From Parapedobacter lycopersici_A (lineage in GTDB: Bacteria; Bacteroidota; Bacteroidia; Sphingobacteriales; Sphingobacteriaceae), in NCBI RefSeq assembly GCF_040395035.1, contig NZ_JBEBRB010000109.1, forward strand, positions 1 through 5,192: a DNA stretch of 5,192 nt, given 5' to 3'. This document shows, in pieces, positions 1 to 5,192 of this stretch. Within the stretch, counting starts at the first letter, position 1, and each line of letters starts with the position of its first letter. The translations under genes and the position numbers were made by a program. The notes beneath the pieces are model-generated. The model was not told the origin of the DNA, searched no databases, and worked only from the letters and a program-made list of their open reading frames with translations.

Positions 1-174
1 TGCAAATTAAACATTCAAATTAATATGCTTTTAACGCATTTAAACCGGTTTTTTTATTGGTTATTAACCTTTATAAGGCCGGCTCATCTACTATAAATAA
101 TTTACTGACAACTGATTATACTTCAAAAATCCCCTTTAACCGATTATCATTTAATTGTTACGTAACGGTACAAC

Positions 175-194
175 GCTGGGTATTAGCCCCCAGC
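175..194 (-). terminator. GC-rich hairpin over the SUI1 stop codon (weak terminator candidate)
   Basis: GCTGGG (175-180) and CCCAGC (189-194) form a perfect 6-bp stem with an 8-nt loop that contains the stop codon of the SUI1 gene. No T-run follows in the leftward direction, so it does not meet the usual intrinsic-terminator pattern. It could protect the mRNA 3' end or be chance. No other convincing terminator is visible in positions 1-174. Confidence 0.25.
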
Positions 195-530
195 CTGCTT
201 TGCCCGATAGCCCTCAGCGATAAGGATATCCAGCACCCGTTGCCTGAAATCACCCTGAATAATAATCTCGTCATCCTTTACACTGCCACCCACGCCGCAT
301 TTCTGTTTAAGCTGTTTGCCTAACGCACTTAAGTCTGCTGCTGTACCAATGAATCCCCTCACCAGTGTCACAATCTTCCCCCCCCGCATCTTTTTATCAA
401 GCAGTACCCGAAGCTGCTGCTGATTTTTTGGCAGCGTCTCGCGGAGATTACCCTCTTCCTCCTGTTGGTACGCGAATGTTTCATCCGTGGAATACACAAC
501 ACCGCTATACTGCTGTCTCTTTTTCTTCAT
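183..530 (-). CDS. SUI1/YciH-family translation initiation factor (eIF1-like)
   Basis: This 115-residue protein consists of a basic, low-complexity N-terminus (about residues 1-35) followed by one SUI1/eIF1 domain (about 36-110). Visible family landmarks are KMRGGKIVTLVRGF near residues 47-60, LGKQLKQKCGVGGSVKD near 70-86, and the IIIQGDFR strand near 89-96. The length is close to E. coli YciH (108 residues). The family binds the small ribosomal subunit; archaeal and eukaryotic members govern start-codon selection, and the role of bacterial members is poorly defined. The ATG at 530 is used because the lysine-rich start resembles relatives and nothing longer is in frame. The gene begins 57 bp after the lipid kinase stop with no clear promoter between, so co-transcription is likely. 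A run of eight G (coding strand, 378-385) encodes part of the conserved RGG motif. The domain call is firm; the cellular role is inference. Confidence 0.93.
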   Translation of the reverse strand: MKKKRQQYSGVVYSTDETFAYQQEEEGNLRETLPKNQQQLRVLLDKKMRGGKIVTLVRGFIGTAADLSALGKQLKQKCGVGGSVKDDEIIIQGDFRQRVLDILIAEGYRAKQAGG

Positions 531-587
531 ACTCGATCATGTATTTGCTTAAACGCTATTCTTTTTAAGATATTGCAATGCACCGCT

Positions 588-1466
588 TCAACTAAGTACT
601 TTTAACGATGCAGGATGTACTTGAATATTCAGTGTCATATCCATTTCCTTCGGCTCGCCATCCACATGTACCGCATCATTGGTTTCCCGGAGGATCCGGA
701 TCTGCCTGCCTGGAATGATCTCCACGTATTCGGATTGGTCGGCCGTCTTATTAAAAAGATGAAACAACATCATGGGAAATGTGTATAATGGAAATTTATG
801 AATAATGCAGACATCCAAAACACCGTCATTTATCGAAGCCTGGGGAGCCACGTATGCATTATTCCCATACTGTGGGGAATTGGCTACGCTGATCATGAAG
901 GCTTCCCGCTCAATCGTTTGCCCATCAATGGTCAGCGTGTATTTTTTTGGCTTATATGTGCTGATCTCACTGATTACCGCTTTTAGATAACCGATTGGTC
1001 CCCGGATGTTGTCGTTGGCAAACCGGTCACTTACCGACGCATCGAACCCGATCCCTGCCATGTTAAAGAAGAACTGCCCATTTATTGAACCACAGTCTAT
1101 CGTAAGGCTCTCATAGCGGCTCAGCCGTTTAAGGGCGGCACGCTCATTCAGCGGGATACCAAGGTAAAGCGCCAACCCGTTCCCCGACCCTTCCGGCACA
1201 ATACCCAGCCGCACATCAGTCCCTTTCAGGGCCGACGCCACTTCATTGATTGTCCCATCGCCACCAACAGCCACCACCGCATCAATTCCTTCGGATACCG
1301 CCGCGGCGCTGAGTTGGTAGGCGTGGCCCGGATGTTCGCTGACCGCGAATTCCACCGCATATCGCTCCGGGTCGAGTTCTTCCAGTATCCGCTTTTCCAC
1401 ATCCTTTTTTTTCTTTCCCCCCGATATCGGATTGATCACAAACAGCATGCGCTTTCTGGTTTCCAT
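588..1466 (-). CDS. Diacylglycerol kinase family lipid kinase (YegS/DagK-like)
   Basis: This 292-residue protein has the full-length DAGK catalytic fold. The N-terminal nucleotide-binding domain shows INPISGGKKKK near residues 11-21, the glycine-rich VGGDGTINEV near 67-76 (GGDGT at 68-72), and PEGSGNGLA near 91-99. The C-terminal beta-sandwich domain carries NDGVLDVCII near 213-222 and HVDGEP near 267-272, which correspond to conserved positions of the family. Members transfer phosphate from ATP to lipid hydroxyls such as diacylglycerol or related lipids at the membrane. The exact substrate cannot be read from sequence, and membrane-spanning segments are absent, unlike small integral-membrane DgkA. 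The start at 1466 follows a TACATTTG element by 5 nt; Met7 is an alternative start. A GGAGG lies 13 nt upstream of the ATG but on the far side of that element, so it may not be transcribed. The gene likely leads a two-gene unit with the SUI1 factor. Confidence 0.93.
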   Translation of the reverse strand: METRKRMLFVINPISGGKKKKDVEKRILEELDPERYAVEFAVSEHPGHAYQLSAAAVSEGIDAVVAVGGDGTINEVASALKGTDVRLGIVPEGSGNGLALYLGIPLNERAALKRLSRYESLTIDCGSINGQFFFNMAGIGFDASVSDRFANDNIRGPIGYLKAVISEISTYKPKKYTLTIDGQTIEREAFMISVANSPQYGNNAYVAPQASINDGVLDVCIIHKFPLYTFPMMLFHLFNKTADQSEYVEIIPGRQIRILRETNDAVHVDGEPKEMDMTLNIQVHPASLKVLS

Positions 1467-1471
1467 ATAAG

Positions 1472-1479
1472 CAAATGTA
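1472..1479 (-). promoter_or_regulatory. Bacteroidota-type -7 element before the lipid kinase
   Basis: Read leftward, TACATTTG matches the TAnnTTTG -7 consensus of Bacteroidota housekeeping promoters exactly. It ends 5 nt before the kinase ATG, which would give a leaderless or nearly leaderless mRNA. I see no good TTG at the -33 spacing, so the call rests on the -7 box alone. A looser TATCTTTTG (1522-1530, one extra base) could be an alternative that gives a longer leader. Confidence 0.5.
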
Positions 1480-1560
1480 CCTCCAAAATATCATTTTCTC
1501 ATCCGAATGCATTTTTTTCATCAAAAGATAACCTCCGCAGACCCCTCCACGCATTTTAAC

Positions 1561-1591
1561 TTGCATATAAAAGTAACTTTATCTAAGTTTG
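1561..1591 (+). promoter_or_regulatory. metK promoter, Bacteroidota -33/-7 type
   Basis: TTG (1561-1563) and TAAGTTTG (1584-1591) are separated by 20 bp, fitting the TTG / TAnnTTTG pattern described for Bacteroidota. The inferred transcription start falls near 1595-1598, only a few bases before the first paired base of the riboswitch aptamer at 1603. This strengthens both calls. The resulting leader is about 155 nt. Confidence 0.7.
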
Positions 1592-1602
1592 CGCACATGA
1601 AA

Positions 1603-1677
1603 TGTGGATCGATTTGCGTATGCCGGTTATGTCACCCGCATAGGATTGCAACCACGGTAAAAAAGTGCTAAAACCTA
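1603..1677 (+). promoter_or_regulatory. SAM-II (SAM_alpha) riboswitch aptamer upstream of metK
   Basis: The leader matches the SAM-II pseudoknot layout. P1 is UGUGG (1603-1607) with CCACG (1652-1656). GAUUUG (1611-1616) fits the U-rich first loop that reads the ligand in this class. AUUGCA (1645-1650) precedes the 3' strand of P1, and GUGCUAAAA (1665-1673) fits the conserved tail. Pseudoknot pairing is GCA (1648-1650) with UGC (1666-1668), and UAGG (1641-1644) with CCUA (1674-1677). Compared with the SAM-II sequences I remember, the outer pseudoknot pairs are swapped from CC/GG to GG/CC, which is compensatory. An extra hairpin, UAUGC (1619-1623) with GCAUA (1638-1642) plus GGU/ACC, is inserted in the first loop. 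SAM-II is best known in Alphaproteobacteria before methionine and SAM genes, and I believe it also occurs in Bacteroidota. The metK location fits feedback by SAM. No covariance-model search was possible. Confidence 0.8.
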
Positions 1678-1701
1678 CCATTGTTTTACACCGCTTTTAC
1701 C
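1656..1701 (+). promoter_or_regulatory. Alternative hairpin competing with the riboswitch (putative expression platform)
   Basis: GGUAAAA (1656-1662) pairs with UUUUACC (1695-1701). Inside it, GUG (1665-1667) pairs with CAC (1689-1691) and UAAAAC (1669-1674) pairs with GUUUUA (1683-1688), leaving an 8-nt loop. This gives 16 base pairs with one small internal loop and one bulge. It uses the whole 3' half of the pseudoknot and the last base of P1, so it cannot coexist with the ligand-bound aptamer. No U-run follows position 1701, so it is not a classical terminator. I infer an anti-aptamer role; the link to translation of metK is unclear. Confidence 0.55.
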
Positions 1702-1753
1702 TTCCGATTACTAATTTCACAGCTCTTGGTATTCTTTAAGACAAGTATTGCTT

Positions 1754-3007
1754 ATGCCCTATTTATTCACTTCAGAATCGGTCTCAGAAGGACATCCCGA
1801 TAAAATTGCTGACCAGATATCGGACGCACTTATTGACAATTTCCTTGCGTGGGACGCTGATGCACGTGTTGCCATCGAAACATTGGTTACCACCGGGCAG
1901 GTGGTGCTGGCCGGGGAGGTGAAATCCAAAGTTTATCTGGATGTACAGAAGATCACCCGCTCGGTCATCGAACGGATCGGATACACAAAATCCGAGTACA
2001 TGTTTGAGGCCAATTCCTGTGGCGTCTTATCGGCGATCCATGAACAGTCTCCTGATATTAATCAGGGGGTTGACCGCAAGGAAAAACAGGAGCAGGGTGC
2101 TGGGGATCAGGGTATCATGTTCGGTTATGCCAGCAATGAAACCGAGAACCTGATGCCTCTGGCGCTTGACCTGGCGCACCGTTTACTATACGAGCTGGCG
2201 GCAATACGCCGGGAGCACAAAGAAATTACCTATCTCCGGCCGGATGCCAAAGCACAGGTAACGCTGGAATATGACGACAATCACAACCCGATCCGGATCG
2301 ACGCCATTGTCGTGTCCACGCAGCACGATGACTTTGATAAGGAGGAACGCATGCTTGACCGCATTAAGTCAGACATTATTAATATACTCGTTCCCCGTGT
2401 AAAGGCACAGTTAAAACCCGAGCTACAACAGCTTTTTACTGCCGATATCAAGTACCACATCAACCCAACCGGTAAATTCGTAATCGGCGGACCCCACGGG
2501 GATACCGGCCTCACCGGGCGGAAAATTATCGTGGATACCTATGGCGGAAAAGGAGGTCACGGTGGTGGTGCATTCTCCGGTAAAGACCCCTCTAAGGTGG
2601 ACCGGTCAGCGGCTTACGCCACCCGGCACATAGCTAAAAATCTCGTGGCCGCAGGCGTAGCCGATGAAATACTGGTACAGATTTCCTATGCCATTGGCGT
2701 GAAAGACCCAATCGGCATTTATGTGAACACCTATGGAACGGCAAAGGTCGGCTTATCGGACAGCAAAATTGCCGAAAGAATCCACAGCCTGTTTGATATG
2801 ACGCCATACGGAATAGAAACCCGGTTAAAATTACGTAACCCTATTTATGCTGAAACAGCTGCATACGGGCATATGGGGCGTGAACCGCAGACCGTCACGA
2901 AGACTTTCGAAAATAGCAACGGCGAAACGACCACACTCGAAGTGGAGTTGTTCACCTGGGAAAAACTGGATTATGTCGACCAGATAAAAGCGGCTTTCGG
3001 CTTATAA
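1754..3007 (+). CDS. metK: S-adenosylmethionine synthetase (methionine adenosyltransferase)
   Basis: This cytosolic enzyme joins methionine and ATP to form S-adenosylmethionine, the main methyl donor. From the ATG at 1754 it has 417 residues. SEGHPDK (11-17) contains the catalytic His14 and Asp16, GAGDQGIMFGY (115-125) is the first PROSITE-type signature, and GGGAFSGKD (270-278) is the second. The protein is longer than E. coli MetK (about 384) because of an insert near residues 190-235, as is common in Bacteroidota. An in-frame TTG at 1748 would add two residues, but MPYLFTSESVSEGHPD matches family N-termini, so ATG is preferred. There is no Shine-Dalgarno sequence before it. The gene stands alone on this strand, with its own promoter and a SAM-II-like riboswitch in the leader, and ends in a 6-bp tail-to-tail overlap with fabD. 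All expected catalytic motifs are intact. Confidence 0.98.
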   Translation: MPYLFTSESVSEGHPDKIADQISDALIDNFLAWDADARVAIETLVTTGQVVLAGEVKSKVYLDVQKITRSVIERIGYTKSEYMFEANSCGVLSAIHEQSPDINQGVDRKEKQEQGAGDQGIMFGYASNETENLMPLALDLAHRLLYELAAIRREHKEITYLRPDAKAQVTLEYDDNHNPIRIDAIVVSTQHDDFDKEERMLDRIKSDIINILVPRVKAQLKPELQQLFTADIKYHINPTGKFVIGGPHGDTGLTGRKIIVDTYGGKGGHGGGAFSGKDPSKVDRSAAYATRHIAKNLVAAGVADEILVQISYAIGVKDPIGIYVNTYGTAKVGLSDSKIAERIHSLFDMTPYGIETRLKLRNPIYAETAAYGHMGREPQTVTKTFENSNGETTTLEVELFTWEKLDYVDQIKAAFGL

Positions 3008-3016
3008 AGCAGCCGC
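2984..3016 (-). terminator. fabD terminator candidate inside the 3' end of metK
   Basis: Read leftward, GCGGCT (3016-3011) pairs with AGCCGC (2995-2990). A nested GCTT/AAGC stem (3010-3007 with 3003-3000) sits inside with a 3-nt loop, leaving a CGAA bulge. TTTTAT (2989-2984) follows directly. This fits a modest rho-independent terminator for fabD that lies across its stop codon and in the last codons of metK. On the metK strand the same stem exists but no T-run follows it. Confidence 0.5.
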
Positions 3017-3886
3017 GGAAGTTTCGATCTGGCGGTTTACTTTTTTAACCAGACCCTGAAGTACATTGCCCGGACCAACTTCTGTGAACGAAGTTGCACC
3101 GTCCTCGATCATGTGGATAACGGTTTGTGTCCAGCGAACGGCGCCGGTGAGTTGTTCAATCAGGTTATGCTTAATATGCGCCGGATCGGTGTAAGCCTTT
3201 GCATCAATATTCTGGTAAATCGGGCATACGGGTTGTTTAATCGCTACCGCCTCAATTGCTTCCTGCAGTTCAACCTTGGCCGACTCCATCAATGGAGAAT
3301 GGAATGCCCCTCCCACGTTGAGTTTTAATGCCCGTTTCGCACCGGCTTCGAGTAACAGGGCACAAGCACGATCCACACCGTCCAGGGTACCGGAAATAAC
3401 CAGTTGGCCGGGACAGTTATAATTAGCCGGTACCACCACATCGCTAACGCGTTGGCAGATATCCTCAACCGTAAAATCATCCAGACCCAAAATCGCCGCC
3501 ATCGTAGAAGGTTGTAGCTCACAGGCCTTCTGCATTGCATTTGCCCGCTTGGCCACTAACTGTAACCCGTCGGCAAAAGAAAGCGATCCTGCGGCTACCA
3601 ATGCGGAAAACTCACCAAGTGAGTGACCAGCCACCATTTGCGGACGGAAGTCCCGACCCAGGGCCGCCGCTAAAATAACGGAATGCAGGAAAATGGCAGG
3701 CTGTGTTACGCGGGTTTGCTTCAGGTCTTCTTCCGTACCGGAAAACATAATGTCGGTAATGCGAAAACCCAAAATTTCGTTGGCCTGTTCAAACATCGCT
3801 TTGGTCTCGCCGCTGTGTTGGTATAAGTTCTGCCCCATACCTACGAATTGGGCACCCTGCCCGGGGAATATATATGCCTGCTTCAT
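3002..3886 (-). CDS. fabD: Malonyl-CoA:acyl carrier protein S-malonyltransferase
   Basis: FabD moves malonyl from CoA to the phosphopantetheine of acyl carrier protein, supplying the extender unit for type II fatty acid synthesis in the cytosol. The 294-residue length is typical. Visible landmarks are IFPGQGAQ (6-13, oxyanion-side Gln near 10), the nucleophile motif GHSLGE (87-92, Ser89), Arg114 in AKRANAM (the carboxylate-binding Arg that marks malonyl specificity), GGAFHSPLM (192-200, catalytic His196) and Gln245 in IEQLTGAVRW. These match Ser92, Arg117, His201 and Gln250 of E. coli FabD. The ATG at 3886 begins MKQAYIFPGQG, the usual family start. The gene is not inside a fab cluster here. 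It lies 44 bp after the M16 protease stop, with its own -7 element in that gap, and converges on metK with a shared TTATAA end. Confidence 0.97.
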   Translation of the reverse strand: MKQAYIFPGQGAQFVGMGQNLYQHSGETKAMFEQANEILGFRITDIMFSGTEEDLKQTRVTQPAIFLHSVILAAALGRDFRPQMVAGHSLGEFSALVAAGSLSFADGLQLVAKRANAMQKACELQPSTMAAILGLDDFTVEDICQRVSDVVVPANYNCPGQLVISGTLDGVDRACALLLEAGAKRALKLNVGGAFHSPLMESAKVELQEAIEAVAIKQPVCPIYQNIDAKAYTDPAHIKHNLIEQLTGAVRWTQTVIHMIEDGATSFTEVGPGNVLQGLVKKVNRQIETSAAAL

Positions 3887-3918
3887 TATTTTCGTAATAT
3901 AATCAGTAGATCAATGGT

Positions 3919-3951
3919 CAAAGATACCATTTATTCCGGCACAAAACTCAA
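3919..3951 (-). promoter_or_regulatory. fabD promoter in the gap after the M16 protease
   Basis: Read leftward, TATCTTTG (3926-3919) is a perfect TAnnTTTG -7 box. A TTG (3951-3949) lies 22 bp upstream, inside the last codons of the protease gene, and a closer TTTG (3945-3942) lies at 15 bp. The predicted leader before the fabD ATG is about 25-30 nt. The sequence supports independent fabD transcription but does not exclude read-through from the protease gene. Confidence 0.6.
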
Positions 3952-5157
3952 CGAAGCAAGACTTGACTCATCAAAAATTTCGTTCGCTATTTGCAACAGC
4001 TGTGGTGCAGACACCTTATCTATTCTGGAAAACACCTCATCCAGTGTTTGTACCCGGTTGTCATCCAGCACATTTTTGGCGATAGCGATGATTAGATTCA
4101 GCCTGTTTTCCTCTCCCAATGCAATCTGCCCTTTAAATTTGTGTTTGGCTTGATGCAGCTGCATTACACCGAGTGGTTTCTCACGCAGTTTCCGCAGCTC
4201 ATTTGCCACCAATCTACGCGCCCTAGCCACTTTCTCCTCATCCGTGCCGAAATAAATATAAAAAAAGCCCGCGTCTGAATAAGGTGTATAGTTGGATTCG
4301 ATGGTGTATGCAATACCGTATTTCTCCCTAACGATGAGGTTTAGCCGCGAACTCATCCCCATCCCGCCAAGCAGGTTATTGAGCAGTAACAGTCCGGTCT
4401 TATTTTCATCGTGTGTAGCATATGCGCGCCCCCCAATCATCTGATGTACCTGGTTAATGGGCTTAGCCTGTGTCAGCTGTCGGGGCATGATGACAGGCGG
4501 AGCAGTCCGTCGGTTGACGCGCTCACGCTCCGGTATACTTCCGAAAATCCGTTCGGCCAGCCGTTGTATGCGCTTCTGCGAATAATTCCCGCTGATGCCG
4601 ATGACCAATTCATGGGTGCTGTAGTGCTGCTGGATAAAACCCAGGATATCTGTTTTGGAAAAGGTACGCAGGTCGGACGCTGTACCAAGAATATTGTGCC
4701 CCAATGCGTGTCCTTGGAATACCTGGTCTTCAAAGTCGTCCATTACGGACTCTTCAGGACTGTCCTGGTAAGAAGCTATTTCATCCAGAATCACCCCTTT
4801 CTCCTTTTCCATCTCCTGCGCTGGAAAAACCGAGTGGAACAGCAGGTCCTCAAACAGATCAAGGGTTCGCGCCAAGTGTGGAAAAAGAAAGGAAGCATGG
4901 ATGCACGTATATTCCTTGGTCGTGTAGGCATTCAGATCACCACCCACGGCCTCCAGCCGGTTTAATAGCTGGTTGGTATTGCGCTTTTCCGTCTGTTTAA
5001 ACAGCAGATGCTCAATAAAATGAGCCAGCCCATGTTTCCCTTCCGGCTCATCTCTGGCTCCGGCGTTAACAATTAGGCAGGCATGCGATACAGGTGATTG
5101 ATTCTGGTGCAGCACAACCCGGATGCCGTTAGCTAAATGAATAAGCGCGTAGTCCAT
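3931..5157 (-). CDS. M16-family zinc metallopeptidase (pitrilysin/processing-peptidase type)
   Basis: This single-chain protein of 408 residues has the two-domain layout of the shorter M16 peptidases. The inverted zinc motif HxxEH is HFIEH at 46-50 (His46, Glu49, His50). The third ligand is Glu126 in GVILDEIASYQ, 76 residues after the motif, as expected in the family. The second domain carries the Arg/Tyr pair used in substrate binding by active members, Arg277 and Tyr284 in VREKYGIAY. Together these suggest an active enzyme rather than a degenerate partner subunit. I see no signal peptide or lipobox in the mature start, so a cytosolic location is inferred. The ATG at 5157 is chosen because MDYALIHLANGIRVV matches family N-termini; a TTG at 5175 would add six residues that include two that look unrelated to the fold. 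Substrate is unknown. It precedes fabD on the same strand. Confidence 0.95.
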   Translation of the reverse strand: MDYALIHLANGIRVVLHQNQSPVSHACLIVNAGARDEPEGKHGLAHFIEHLLFKQTEKRNTNQLLNRLEAVGGDLNAYTTKEYTCIHASFLFPHLARTLDLFEDLLFHSVFPAQEMEKEKGVILDEIASYQDSPEESVMDDFEDQVFQGHALGHNILGTASDLRTFSKTDILGFIQQHYSTHELVIGISGNYSQKRIQRLAERIFGSIPERERVNRRTAPPVIMPRQLTQAKPINQVHQMIGGRAYATHDENKTGLLLLNNLLGGMGMSSRLNLIVREKYGIAYTIESNYTPYSDAGFFYIYFGTDEEKVARARRLVANELRKLREKPLGVMQLHQAKHKFKGQIALGEENRLNLIIAIAKNVLDDNRVQTLDEVFSRIDKVSAPQLLQIANEIFDESSLASLSFVPE

Positions 5158-5163
5158 AGCGGC

Positions 5164-5171
5164 GCAAGATA
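5164..5171 (-). promoter_or_regulatory. Possible -7 element before the M16 protease
   Basis: Read leftward, TATCTTGC lies 6 nt before the ATG at 5157 and resembles TAnnTTTG with one T missing. A T-rich stretch lies just upstream. The expected -33 position falls at the window edge and cannot be judged. Confidence 0.3.
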
Positions 5172-5192
5172 GCAAAAAAACGATTAGAACCG

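Noticed and set aside
157..166. Perfect 10-bp palindrome GTTACGTAAC downstream of the SUI1 gene, and AAACCGGTTT at 42-51.
   Set aside because: Both are short, single-copy, and in AT-rich sequence with no linked promoter or gene start. A regulator site cannot be argued from this window.
57..323. An 88-codon open frame on the + strand at the left end.
   Set aside because: Its second half is antisense to the SUI1 gene, its start lies in AT-rich sequence without a promoter or ribosome site, and the product resembles no family I know.
505..540. An upstream ATG at 540 (leftward) opening an 11-residue frame that overlaps the SUI1 start.
   Set aside because: It is very short, out of frame and has no supporting signal; a chance occurrence is the simpler reading.
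1597..1671. A 24-codon cysteine-rich leader ORF (five Cys) starting with ATG close to the predicted metK transcript start.
   Set aside because: It coincides almost exactly with the riboswitch aptamer, whose base-pairing constraints explain the sequence. It has no ribosome binding site and I do not recognise the peptide.
3028..3053. TCTGG/CCAGA inverted repeat with an enclosed T6 run as a metK terminator.
   Set aside because: The T-run is in the loop, not after the stem, and the sequence encodes conserved FabD residues.
3848..4153. A 101-codon open frame on the + strand spanning the fabD-protease gap.
   Set aside because: It is antisense to the ends of two well-supported genes and to the fabD promoter, and its composition looks like reverse-strand coding.
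4411..4965. A 184-codon open frame on the + strand.
   Set aside because: It lies wholly antisense to the M16 protease, which has all its catalytic residues. The translated product shows no recognisable family features, so it is a shadow frame.

Overview
The window reads as a chromosomal housekeeping segment of a Bacteroidota bacterium. A Sphingobacteriaceae- or Chitinophagaceae-like lineage is my guess, but I cannot place it below phylum from sequence alone. Supporting points are upstream elements of the Bacteroidota sigma type (TAnnTTTG at -7, sometimes with TTG at -33), no usable Shine-Dalgarno sequences, a roughly 417-residue MetK of the size usual in this phylum, and a free-standing bacterial SUI1 protein. 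I see no insertion sequence, phage gene, CRISPR array, tRNA or rRNA.

Layout from left to right. Positions 1-182 are AT-rich and hold no gene I can support. Two leftward genes follow, in transcription order a YegS/DagK-type lipid kinase (588-1466) and a SUI1/YciH-type translation factor (183-530). They are 57 bp apart with no visible promoter between them, so they probably share a transcript. The 287-bp gap 1467-1753 is divergent: a leftward -7 element serves the kinase, and a rightward -33/-7 promoter opens a leader of about 155 nt in front of metK (1754-3007). That leader contains what I read as a SAM-II (SAM_alpha) class S-adenosylmethionine riboswitch, overlapped by a mutually exclusive long hairpin. 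metK then runs tail-to-tail into fabD (3002-3886, leftward), and the two genes overlap by 6 bp. Upstream of fabD in the same direction lies an M16-family zinc protease (3931-5157). A TATCTTTG element in the 44-bp gap between them suggests that fabD has its own promoter.

How the genes relate. MetK makes SAM, and the riboswitch would close a feedback loop on it. FabD loads malonyl groups onto ACP for fatty acid synthesis, and the lipid kinase phosphorylates a lipid substrate, so both touch membrane lipid metabolism but are not in one operon. The SUI1 protein and the M16 protease have no obvious pathway link to their neighbours. The most interesting item is the metK leader: a SAM-II-like aptamer with an inserted hairpin, placed far upstream of a start codon that has no Shine-Dalgarno sequence, with an alternative hairpin as a possible expression platform.
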